15,275 nt of DNA from Bacteroidales bacterium (lineage in GTDB: Bacteria; Bacteroidota; Bacteroidia; Bacteroidales; JAOZTL01): assembly GCA_029942205.1 (NCBI GenBank), contig JAOZTL010000016.1:1-15275 (forward strand), written 5' to 3'. The position numbers and the translations under genes were made by a program. Below are positions 7,339 to 15,202 of this stretch, piece after piece. Within the stretch, counting starts at the first letter, position 1. Each line of letters opens with the position of its first letter. Under the pieces are notes generated by a model. That model was not told where the DNA came from. It ran no database searches and was given only the letters and a program-made list of their open reading frames with translations.

Positions 7339-9882
7339 ATGAAAAAGATCAATTTATTTGCGCTTACAATAGTGGCAATGTTGTTCTCGTTTGCAACATT
7401 TGCACAAAACACTGTAACAGGTGTTGTTGTAGATGGCAAAACAAGCGAATCACTTCCTGGCGCATCAGTTACTGTAAAAGGTACTACTGCTGGAACAATA
7501 ACAAACTTTGAAGGAAAATTCTCTTTCACCACTAAAGTTAGTGGAAAACAAACATTATTGGTTAGCTTTATTGGCTATGCTCCTACCGAAGTAGAAGTAA
7601 ACATTAATGGAACATTAGACGCAGGAACAGTTAAATTATTAGCAGACGAAATCGGACTAGACGAAGTAAACATTATTGCTTCGGTAGCTATTGATCGTAA
7701 AACACCAGTAGCTGTTTCTAAAATCGATCCGATGATGATTGAAGAAAAATTAGGAACACAAGAATTTCCTGAAATTTTGAAATCAACTCCTTCTGTATAC
7801 GCAACTCGTCAGGGTGGTGGATATGGAGACGCTCGTATCAACATGCGTGGTTTCGATTCAAGAAACATTGCTGTTATGGTTAATGGTGTACCAGTAAATG
7901 ACATGGAAAATGGTTGGGTATATTGGTCAAACTGGGCTGGTTTAGCTGACGTTACTCGCTCGATGCAAGTACAACGTGGATTAGGTGCTTCTAAAGTAGC
8001 TGTACCTTCTATCGGTGGTACGATTAATATCTTAACTAAAACTACGGACATCAAAAAAGGTGGAAACGTATTTTATACTATCGGTAATGACGGGTATGAG
8101 AAAAAAGGATTTATGCTTTCTACTGGTTTGACTGAAAAAGGTTGGGCTGCTACTGCTTCTGCAAGCATGACTACTGGTAATGGTTATGTTGATGGAACAG
8201 AGTTTGAAGCTTATGCTTATTATGTGAATCTATCAAAACAAATTAATGACAAACATCGTGTATCTCTTTCTGTTGTAGGTGCTCCACAATGGCACGGACA
8301 ACGTTCTTCAAGTATGTCTATCGAAAAAATGTACTCTGAAGGAATTAAGTACAACCCAGATTGGGGTTACAAAAACGGTGAAGTTACTTATCTTCGCAAA
8401 AACTTCTATCACAAACCGCAAGCTATCTTTAATCACTTCTGGTCAATTACCGATAAAACATCCTTATCTACTGCTCTTTATGCATCAATGGGAGTTGGTG
8501 GTGGAACAGGAGGCTATGGAGCTGATGGTGGAAAATTCTATACGTATATGCGTGAAGGACAAATTGACTTTGATCGTATTGTAGATGAAAACGTTGCTCG
8601 TGGAGATTTAGGTTCTAGTGCTATTTTACGTGCTTCAAACAACGAACACCAATGGTATGGTATGCTTACAAACTTACGTCATGAATTTGATATGGGCTTA
8701 ACTCTTAGTGGTGGTCTTGATTTACGTTATTACAAAGGAGAACACTATCGTGATGTATTGGATCTTTTAGGTGGCGATTTTTATATTGATAATAAAGACG
8801 CAAACGATCCTCAAAAAGTAGTTCGTGAAGGCGATATTATTGCTTATCATAACGACGGATTAGTAGGATGGGCTGGTACTTTTGCTCAAGTTGAATATAC
8901 TACAGGAAATCTTTCTGTATTTGCTGCAGGATCATTCTCTAATGTTTCAAACAAACGTATCGACTATTTCCAGTATACGGTAGCCGAAGGACAAGAAACT
9001 GACTGGGCAAGTTATTTTGCTTTCAGTGGTAAAGGTGGTGCAAACTATAACCTTACTGATAACCATAATGTATTCATGAATGCAGGTTATTTCGAAAGAC
9101 AACCAGATTTTAAAGCTGTTTATTTGAACAATGCAAATGATTTGAACCCTGATGCTCAAAATGAAAAAATATTAAGTTTTGAATTAGGATATGGATTCCG
9201 TAGCCATTATTTGAATGCAAACGTAAACTTATATAACACCGAATGGCAAGATAAAACATTTGTACGTGGTTATCAACAGCCTGATGGAACATATTACACA
9301 GCAAACCTTCTTGGAGTAGATGCTGTACACCGTGGTGTAGAATTTGACTTTGAAATGAAACCATTGCCTAACTTGTCTATTACCGGTATGCTATCTGTTG
9401 GAGACTGGAGATGGAAAAACGACCTAGTAGACCAAAAAGTATACGACGAAGACCAAGTAGAAGTAGGTACTGTAGATCTTTATATTGCTGACGTACCTGT
9501 TGGTGATGCTGCACAAACAACGGCTGCTTTTGGTATTAATTATACTTTCTTGAAATCAATCAAAATTGGTGTAGACTATAACTATTTCGATAGATTATAT
9601 GCTAAATTTGACCCAATCGGTGGTGGATACAATGCTCCTCTTACTGATGGTGGTAACGTAAACCCATGGACTGCTCCTACTTACAACTTAGTAGATTTAA
9701 ACATTAAGTACTCTTTCGAATTAGGTGGTTTTGATGCTGCATTATACGGAAAAGTAATGAATCTGTTGGATGTTGAATACATCTCTGATGCTTTTGATGG
9801 TGGTGATCATGATTGGTCGTCAGCTAAAACTTATTATGGTTTAGGACGAACTTGGTCTTTAAGTTTAAAACTTAAATTTTAA
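7339..9882 (+). CDS. TonB-dependent outer-membrane receptor with carboxypeptidase-regulatory-like domain
   Basis: An 847-residue receptor that would import a substrate across the outer membrane using TonB-ExbBD energy. Residues 1-22 are the signal peptide (cleavage after ATFA). Residues 25-105 are the CarboxypepD_reg-like domain (VTGVVVDGKTSESLPGASV, then GTTAG). LDEVNIIAS (108-115) is where the TonB box would be. Residues 120-235 are the plug (MRGFDSRNIAVMVNGVPVND, then QVQRGLGASK and GGTINI). The rest is the 22-strand barrel, ending in SLSLKLKF with a terminal Phe. At 847 residues it is shorter than typical SusC proteins (about 1000), and no SusD gene follows, so it belongs to the non-SusC class. 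Codon use looks tuned for high expression compared with neighbours. The substrate is not visible in the sequence; the neighbouring secreted nuclease suggests nucleic acid breakdown products or phosphate. Confidence 0.95.
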   Translation: MKKINLFALTIVAMLFSFATFAQNTVTGVVVDGKTSESLPGASVTVKGTTAGTITNFEGKFSFTTKVSGKQTLLVSFIGYAPTEVEVNINGTLDAGTVKLLADEIGLDEVNIIASVAIDRKTPVAVSKIDPMMIEEKLGTQEFPEILKSTPSVYATRQGGGYGDARINMRGFDSRNIAVMVNGVPVNDMENGWVYWSNWAGLADVTRSMQVQRGLGASKVAVPSIGGTINILTKTTDIKKGGNVFYTIGNDGYEKKGFMLSTGLTEKGWAATASASMTTGNGYVDGTEFEAYAYYVNLSKQINDKHRVSLSVVGAPQWHGQRSSSMSIEKMYSEGIKYNPDWGYKNGEVTYLRKNFYHKPQAIFNHFWSITDKTSLSTALYASMGVGGGTGGYGADGGKFYTYMREGQIDFDRIVDENVARGDLGSSAILRASNNEHQWYGMLTNLRHEFDMGLTLSGGLDLRYYKGEHYRDVLDLLGGDFYIDNKDANDPQKVVREGDIIAYHNDGLVGWAGTFAQVEYTTGNLSVFAAGSFSNVSNKRIDYFQYTVAEGQETDWASYFAFSGKGGANYNLTDNHNVFMNAGYFERQPDFKAVYLNNANDLNPDAQNEKILSFELGYGFRSHYLNANVNLYNTEWQDKTFVRGYQQPDGTYYTANLLGVDAVHRGVEFDFEMKPLPNLSITGMLSVGDWRWKNDLVDQKVYDEDQVEVGTVDLYIADVPVGDAAQTTAAFGINYTFLKSIKIGVDYNYFDRLYAKFDPIGGGYNAPLTDGGNVNPWTAPTYNLVDLNIKYSFELGGFDAALYGKVMNLLDVEYISDAFDGGDHDWSSAKTYYGLGRTWSLSLKLKF

Positions 9883-9946
9883 TTAAGTGAAAGGACAAAA
9901 TTAATTGTATATTAATAACTCCGCATTTTATTAATTTTTATGTTTA

Positions 9947-9990
9947 CATAATTTCGTAAGCAACATTAAAAAGGTCAAAGACCTTAATTA
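9947..9990 (+). repeat. Palindromic intergenic repeat between receptor and lipoprotein genes
   Basis: TTTCGTAAGCAACATTAAA is followed by the hairpin AAGGTC-AAA-GACCTT (9971-9985) with a perfect 6-bp stem. AATTATTTTTTT follows, so it could work as a weak attenuating terminator within the operon. The tail TTAATTA/TAATTAA (9985-10002) forms a further A/T inverted repeat. Confidence 0.75.
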
Positions 9991-10008
9991 TTTTTTTAAT
10001 TAACAGAA

Positions 10009-10034
10009 CTAGGCTAACCGAACAGTTGGCCTAG
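10009..10034 (+). promoter_or_regulatory. 10-bp stem-loop in the leader of the lipoprotein gene
   Basis: CTAGGCTAAC-CGAACA-GTTGGCCTAG forms a 10-bp stem with one T-G wobble and a 6-nt loop. It ends 15 nt before the start codon at 10050. No T run follows, so it is not an ordinary terminator. A stem here could protect the downstream mRNA after processing, or limit ribosome access, setting different expression levels for receptor and lipoprotein. Confidence 0.6.
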
Positions 10035-10049
10035 CTAAAAATTTAAAAT

Positions 10050-11195
10050 ATGAAAAAACTTGCATTATTAAATATATTCTTAGTAGCCTTGTTTTTCACA
10101 TCATGTGAGCCAAACGAGTTGATTTACGAAGAATTAGACAACGCTACGGTACAGGAAGATCTTCTTTATGAATACAATATTGGTAAAGAAGTTGCTGGAG
10201 ATGCTTATACACTTACTGATGACGATTATGCATTATCATCTAATGAGGATATAGCTAAATATAAAAACTTTTCATCGAGCAATTTACCTAAAGATTATTT
10301 ACCAGAAATATTGAATGCTAAATTTACAGCAGAAGATGGTTTCGCTATGTCGGTTACTTATAATTATTATGAAAAACCAACTGTAGACGAAAATAGTGCT
10401 CATGAAATTTCTGACGAGGAATATGGATCAATGGGACGATCATACTCTAATTTTGACGATGAAGAAGCAGCAGAAGCTTTAATTGCTAAATTATTGGATC
10501 GCACAACTTACAATAACGAAGCAGGTGATGAAACAACAGTATTGTATACGTTATATGCTAAGAGCCAAACTCGCTATGTAAAAGTAAATGCCGATAAAAC
10601 GACAGAAGTTCTTGATTATTCTAGTGATGCTTATGAGTTAGTTGATGCAGATTATGCAGACTTAGGGTATGGAAAATATAATAATTTTTCGTATATCGAT
10701 CAAGCAGAAGCTGGTGCAGTTGAATTAGCAACTTTGCGTTCGCACTCACTTCCTAAAGAATATTCTTGTTTAGTGTATAGTAACTACCTTGACAAATATG
10801 TAGTATATATTTTTGATGGAACAAACTGGCAAGTGAAACAAAGTGTAATGCCTGTTTCTGAAGCATTAAATTTTGCTTTAAACACTGAAGATGTAACTAA
10901 CAGTACTTGGTGGGCAGATCCTGCTTTAAAAATTACTTTAGGAGTTGCTGATTATGACTTATATTCAGAAACAGCTAAATACCAAAACTTTGACCTTCGT
11001 GGTTCGGTTGCTCCTGGTACGGATAGAGATAAATTAATTGAAATGATTACTGGTATGTTAGATGCAAATCATAGCCCAGTAGACGATCAACAATATTTAG
11101 TTTCTTATGCTTACTATGATGGTGGCAATGGAGTAGGAACTGTTCGTTTAGTAAGAACTGCTGGCGTATGGTCTGAAGCTACTTTAGACTTATAA
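10050..11195 (+). CDS. Surface or periplasmic lipoprotein with four internal repeats
   Basis: A 381-residue protein starting with a lipoprotein signal: MKKLALLNIFLVALFFTSC, lipobox FTSC with the acylated Cys at position 19, then EPNE, an acidic context that fits surface export in Bacteroidota. The mature part holds four diverged repeats of about 55-85 residues, at 53-107, 118-190, 195-262 and 293-376. Each starts with a D/E-Y step (DDDY, DEEY, DADY, VADY) and a Y-x-NF step (YKNF, YSNF, YNNF, YQNF), and ends in a strand such as VTYNYYE, VLYTLYA, LVYSNYL or VSYAYYD. The third and fourth repeats add a Trp-containing strand (GTNW, AGVW). The protein is strongly acidic. It is not SusD-like. It lies 167 nt after the receptor gene in the same direction and probably works with it, perhaps as a binding partner. 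The precise function is unknown. Confidence 0.85.
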   Translation: MKKLALLNIFLVALFFTSCEPNELIYEELDNATVQEDLLYEYNIGKEVAGDAYTLTDDDYALSSNEDIAKYKNFSSSNLPKDYLPEILNAKFTAEDGFAMSVTYNYYEKPTVDENSAHEISDEEYGSMGRSYSNFDDEEAAEALIAKLLDRTTYNNEAGDETTVLYTLYAKSQTRYVKVNADKTTEVLDYSSDAYELVDADYADLGYGKYNNFSYIDQAEAGAVELATLRSHSLPKEYSCLVYSNYLDKYVVYIFDGTNWQVKQSVMPVSEALNFALNTEDVTNSTWWADPALKITLGVADYDLYSETAKYQNFDLRGSVAPGTDRDKLIEMITGMLDANHSPVDDQQYLVSYAYYDGGNGVGTVRLVRTAGVWSEATLDL

Positions 11196-11214
11196 TTACG
11201 ATTAAAAAACAGAT

Positions 11215-11227
11215 AGCTCGAAGAGCT
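11215..11227 (+). repeat. Small hairpin related to the intergenic repeat core
   Basis: AGCTC-GAA-GAGCT is a 5-bp perfect stem with the same GAA loop and CGAAGA core as the repeat family, 19 nt after the lipoprotein stop codon. A similar core, AACTCGAAGATCTT, lies at 11317-11330. Both are degenerate and are listed as possible relatives only. Confidence 0.35.
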
Positions 11228-11272
11228 TACAAAAGGAGATGATTTTTACATTCATCAACTAATTCTACATAG

Positions 11273-11312
11273 AAAGCAACACTTCGATTCATTGAAGTGT
11301 TGCTTTTTTTTA
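11273..11312 (+). terminator. Strong intrinsic terminator after the lipoprotein gene
   Basis: AAAGCAACACTTC (11273-11285), an 8-nt loop GATTCATT, and GAAGTGTTGCTTT form a perfect 13-bp stem that runs straight into an eight-base T tract (to 11311). It lies 78 nt after the lipoprotein stop and 85 nt before the nuclease start, so most transcripts of the receptor-lipoprotein unit should end here. The nuclease gene then needs its own promoter or readthrough; no clear TAnnTTTG is seen between 11313 and 11397. Confidence 0.9.
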
Positions 11313-11397
11313 TTGAACTCGAAGATCTTATACGAATAAACGCTGTTTATTAAGAAAAGACAATGACAGCCTATAAAGGTAAAAAAACACATTTACT

Positions 11398-14300
11398 ATG
11401 ATACACAAAAAAACACTTCATTGGCATTGGATAAGCCTATTATTGCTACTTTCTGCCACGGTTCTGCAAGCACAAATCGGAACGCCTACAAACCCCAGCT
11501 ACGGAAATGTACAAAGTACAGCCTCTAGCGATTATTACAGTTCATTAATTGGTCTGAGTGGTACTGATTTGCGTAATGCATTGCAGAACTTAATGGTCAA
11601 TAGTACGACCAAAGGACAAACCTATGGCGATGCATGGCTAATGCTAGAAGCAGCAGACGAAAACCCTACCGATAATACCCAAGTATGGCAAGTGTATACC
11701 GAATCGGGAATAGCCAAAACAGCCCACGTATCGGGAAGTACAGGCTGGAATAGAGAACACGTATTCCCACAATCACGTGGAGGCTTTTCAAGTGGAACAA
11801 GCACCAGTTCGGACGGGAAAGATGTATATTTCAGTACAAGTGCATCGCAAATAGCTCATGCTCATGCCGATGCGCATCATCTACGGGCTTCGGATGCTGG
11901 AGAAAATGCCAGACGTGCCGATTTGGATTTCTCCAACGTAAGCGGTGCTCGCACCTTAAATAGCTCGTATTATGAGCCTCCATTGAGTGCTAAGGGAGAC
12001 ATTGCCCGATCATTATTTTACATAGCAGTACGCTACGATGATCTCAGTTTAGCTATGGGCGACCAAAATGGACAGATTATTGGCGATCTAACAGCACTTT
12101 TAGACTGGCATAGCCTCGATCCAGTAGACGATTATGAAATACGACGAAATAACGTCATTTTCGATTGGCAGAACAATCGCAATCCGTTTACGGATAACCC
12201 AAACTTGGCAGCCTATATTTGGGGCGACAAACAAGGCGTAGCATGGCCAGGTAATACGGATACAGGTATTCGACTTACTTCCATAGCAGTTTTCCCAGTA
12301 GTGCCTTATGGTGCAGTTTCTGCCGTTCAATCCTACCAAATAGAAGGAACAGAGCTTGGTACAAAATTAAATATAGACGCACCTGCGCATTTTGAAATTT
12401 CGCTAACCACTACCGATGCCGATTTTGTGAAATATTTAGAATTAAACATAACCGACGGACAATTAGCCGCAACAACTATTTATGTTCGTTTTGAGCCAGA
12501 AGAAGCTGTGGGTGGAGTACTAACGGGCTTTATCGATCATTATAGCGATAACAAAATAGCACGCTTAGAGCTTACAGGGACAGAGGGAGACCCTGCGTCT
12601 ATTTCTTCGGTGATTTACACGCAAAACTTTGAAACGGATTGTGCGCCCGATTGGGTGATTTACAGCGTGAGTAGTAACAAAAACTGGGCTTGTAATACCT
12701 ATGGACACAACGGCGGAGCTGCTATGGAAATGAACAACTACGAAGCCGATGCTGCTAGTGAAGACTGGCTCGTCAGCCCATTATTGAATACCACAGGCTA
12801 TGCCAATACCAAGTTGGAGTATTGGATGGAATGGGATTATTCGGGAAGCACAGTCGAGTTATTTTATTCCACCGATTATAGCGGAACAGGCAATCCCAAC
12901 GATGCGACTTGGACAAAACTAGCCGATGCACCTACACAAGACGCTTGGACGCTGTATAGTGATGATTTGCAAAGCTTCGCAGCAAGTTCGTTTTATATCG
13001 CTTTTAAGCATATTGCTTCCGTAGATGCAAGTTCTCGTATCAATTTGGATGATATTAGCTTAACAGGAACAGAATTAGTACCACAAATAACAACAACGGT
13101 GAGTAGCTTAAATTTTGATTATACCGCAGCCAATACTGCTGGACAAATCTTAAATTATACCATCGAAGCAGAGAACCTCGAAGCCGATCTTTCGCTCACC
13201 ACGCTTGCTCCTTTTGAATTATCCACCGATCAGACGACTTGGAATACCACATTGACAGTAGTACAAGCCAGTGCTGACAACCAAACCGTTTATGTGCGTT
13301 ACATGCCTGCACAAGAATATATTGGTGGGATAAAAAATACAATAACGCATAGCAGTAGCAATGCCACTAACTTGTTAGTGAACTTGCTTGTAGCAGCCAA
13401 TCCAAATGCGCAAATGGATGCCACATCATTAACCAAAGACAAAACACTGGATATGGTTACATGGAATTTAGAATGGTTTGGCACGCCAGCCAAAAGTGGA
13501 CATGCCAGTACGTGGGCAGAGCAATTGACAGGAGTATCTACCACCATGCTGGCATTAGATGCCGATATTTATGCTTTACAAGAAGTAGTGGTGGATGATG
13601 TGAATGGTGATTTCCTTACGCCTTTGGTGAACGAACTAAACGCACAAGCAGGTGCTGGCACTTATGCAGGCATAGCAGGTGCTCGATATTCGCTCGACGA
13701 CCGCACAGCATCAACCGAATGGCCTGCACAGCGGGTTTGTTATATTTACCGAACGGCTAATTTTGCCAACGTACAATCCGAATCGATGTTTACCGCTCTT
13801 TACCCTAACTCCAGTGTTAGCTCAATTGATGGATACACAGGAATTGCTTCATTATTTTGGGCTTCGGGGCGTTTGCCATTTTTGTTGGAAGCCGATGTTA
13901 CGGTAGATGGAACTACTGTACCTTTTAGTTTTATTAATATTCATGCCAAATGCTGTTCGGATAGCAAAGATCGAAAAATAGCCGATGCATTGTTTCTGAA
14001 AGCCGAATTAGACCAAAATTATAGTACAAAAAATGTCGTAGTACTTGGCGATTATAACGATTACGAAGAAGGAAGTATGTCGGGGGGCAATAGTCCTTAC
14101 ATTACTTGGTACAGCAACAGTAGTGAAGATTATTTGCATGCTTATGGCGCACAAATCGATCATATTTCTATTTCGGATGAGTTGTATTTTGAGTATCAAT
14201 CATTGACCAATAATGGCTCGGTAACAGACAATGAAGTGTCTGATCACGATCCCGTATTATTACGCTTAAAGCTTGATGCCAATGACTTTGTGGGACAAAT

Positions 14301-15030
14301 AATAACCGTAGACCCTGTTGCTGGGCTTACTTACAATACCGATCCCATCGTTTTGCATGCCCAATCATCACTTGGCTTGCCCGTAGCCTATGTTCTCACG
14401 GCTGGCAATGCTGTACTAGTGGGTAATGTACTCACGATCAAAGAGGCAGGCGACATCAGTGTGCGTGCTTATAACTTAGGCAATACGACCACTGCTGCAG
14501 CTAATGCCAGCATCACTTTTACGGTCTACAAGGCATCGCAAAGTATTATTTTTGATTTGGCTACAGAAATAAATCTAAGCGAAGGCTCTGTTGCTCTTAG
14601 AGGTATTTCATCGCAAGGACTCTCTGTATCGTACCGAATAACAGCAGGGCAAGGGAGTATTTCGGATGCCACACTTAGCTTTACCGAAGCTGGCGATATT
14701 ACCGTAGAGGCTTACAACGATGGAGATGCCAACCATGTGGCAGCCTCAGAATCGCAAACAATTACTGTCGTGGATAACACCACAAGCATTGCAGACATTA
14801 CCGAACGTAAAATTATGCTTTATCCCAACCCAACCAATGGAATGGTGTATGTACAAGATGCAGGACAAGCAAACGTGCAGGTACTTAGTTTATTTGGTAC
14901 GGTACTATCCGAGCAGCAAGTAGACAATAATGCTACCAATATTGATTTGTCGCACTTAGCCGCAGGAATGTACGTGATACGAATTATTTCGACCGATTAC
15001 AAACAACAATTATTACTCATCAAAAGATAG
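11398..15030 (+). CDS. T9SS-secreted dual nuclease: endonuclease I domain plus EEP (DNase I-like) domain
   Basis: A 1210-residue multidomain exoprotein. Residues 1-25 are the signal peptide (LLLLLSATVLQA). Residues 30-285 are an endonuclease I (EndA/Bsn-like, beta-beta-alpha-metal) domain: WNREHVFPQS (117-126) supplies Glu120-His121, the metal ligand and general base by family alignment, with DAHHLRASD (158-166) and NRNPFTDNP (260-268). About 291-398 is a beta-sandwich; 405-557 resembles a choice-of-anchor J domain; 562-665 is a second beta-sandwich related to the first. Residues 684-959 are an exonuclease/endonuclease/phosphatase domain: WNLEWF (689-694, Asn690 and Glu692), LQEV (Glu729), NIHAKC (His849), GDYND (Asp885, Asn887), IDHI (Asp921, His922) and SDHDP (His950). 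Two Ig-like repeats follow (962-1043, 1044-1127), then the T9SS type A sorting domain (1137-1210: YPNPTNG, GMYVIRI, final LLIKR). All key residues of both nucleases are present. It should cleave extracellular DNA, possibly RNA, at the surface or in the medium. Confidence 0.94.
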   Translation: MIHKKTLHWHWISLLLLLSATVLQAQIGTPTNPSYGNVQSTASSDYYSSLIGLSGTDLRNALQNLMVNSTTKGQTYGDAWLMLEAADENPTDNTQVWQVYTESGIAKTAHVSGSTGWNREHVFPQSRGGFSSGTSTSSDGKDVYFSTSASQIAHAHADAHHLRASDAGENARRADLDFSNVSGARTLNSSYYEPPLSAKGDIARSLFYIAVRYDDLSLAMGDQNGQIIGDLTALLDWHSLDPVDDYEIRRNNVIFDWQNNRNPFTDNPNLAAYIWGDKQGVAWPGNTDTGIRLTSIAVFPVVPYGAVSAVQSYQIEGTELGTKLNIDAPAHFEISLTTTDADFVKYLELNITDGQLAATTIYVRFEPEEAVGGVLTGFIDHYSDNKIARLELTGTEGDPASISSVIYTQNFETDCAPDWVIYSVSSNKNWACNTYGHNGGAAMEMNNYEADAASEDWLVSPLLNTTGYANTKLEYWMEWDYSGSTVELFYSTDYSGTGNPNDATWTKLADAPTQDAWTLYSDDLQSFAASSFYIAFKHIASVDASSRINLDDISLTGTELVPQITTTVSSLNFDYTAANTAGQILNYTIEAENLEADLSLTTLAPFELSTDQTTWNTTLTVVQASADNQTVYVRYMPAQEYIGGIKNTITHSSSNATNLLVNLLVAANPNAQMDATSLTKDKTLDMVTWNLEWFGTPAKSGHASTWAEQLTGVSTTMLALDADIYALQEVVVDDVNGDFLTPLVNELNAQAGAGTYAGIAGARYSLDDRTASTEWPAQRVCYIYRTANFANVQSESMFTALYPNSSVSSIDGYTGIASLFWASGRLPFLLEADVTVDGTTVPFSFINIHAKCCSDSKDRKIADALFLKAELDQNYSTKNVVVLGDYNDYEEGSMSGGNSPYITWYSNSSEDYLHAYGAQIDHISISDELYFEYQSLTNNGSVTDNEVSDHDPVLLRLKLDANDFVGQIITVDPVAGLTYNTDPIVLHAQSSLGLPVAYVLTAGNAVLVGNVLTIKEAGDISVRAYNLGNTTTAAANASITFTVYKASQSIIFDLATEINLSEGSVALRGISSQGLSVSYRITAGQGSISDATLSFTEAGDITVEAYNDGDANHVAASESQTITVVDNTTSIADITERKIMLYPNPTNGMVYVQDAGQANVQVLSLFGTVLSEQQVDNNATNIDLSHLAAGMYVIRIISTDYKQQLLLIKR

Positions 15031-15044
15031 GGCTTCGACCTATC
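15026..15044 (+). repeat. Hairpin overlapping the nuclease stop codon
   Basis: GATAGG-GCTTCGA-CCTATC has a 6-bp stem that includes the TAG stop (15028-15030). Its TTCGACCT core is shared with the reverse complement of the repeat family. No T run follows, so it is not an obvious terminator. Confidence 0.5.
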
Positions 15045-15048
15045 AGTA

Positions 15049-15202
15049 TTTGTTCATAAAAAGTCAGAGGATGACTAAGCTTGTTCGATTCAATGCTTTT
15101 TTTAAATTACAAAGGTATAATTGAAAAAGTCATCCTCTGACTATCGGGAGCTTTTGTCTTTTATAAACAAACACTATTGGATATTAGGGTTTGTTTATAA
15201 AA
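15049..15202. repeat. Nested inverted-repeat element after the nuclease gene
   Basis: AGTCAGAGGATGACT (15062-15076) recurs perfectly inverted at 15129-15143, and each copy is itself a hairpin (AGTCA-GAGGA-TGACT). Outside these arms, TTTGTTCATAAAA (15049-15061) faces TTTTATAAACAAAC (15159-15172), which pairs perfectly over 14 bp with GTTTGTTTATAAAA (15189-15202). On the minus strand the 15129-15143 hairpin is followed by TTTTTC, so it may terminate a gene entering from beyond the right edge. No gene is seen from 15031 to the window end. Confidence 0.7.
15077..15103 (+). terminator. Candidate intrinsic terminator of the nuclease gene
   Basis: AAGC-TTG, loop TTCGATT, CAA-(T)-GCTT forms a 7-bp stem with one bulged base, leading into TTTTT. 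It is the only T-tracted hairpin on the plus strand after the nuclease. It is nested inside a longer inverted repeat (15062-15076 with 15129-15143) that could fold instead. Confidence 0.45.

Noticed and set aside
7339..11195. Reading the receptor and lipoprotein as a SusC/SusD pair
   Set aside because: The receptor is shorter than typical SusC, and the lipoprotein has four short repeats rather than the SusD helical fold.
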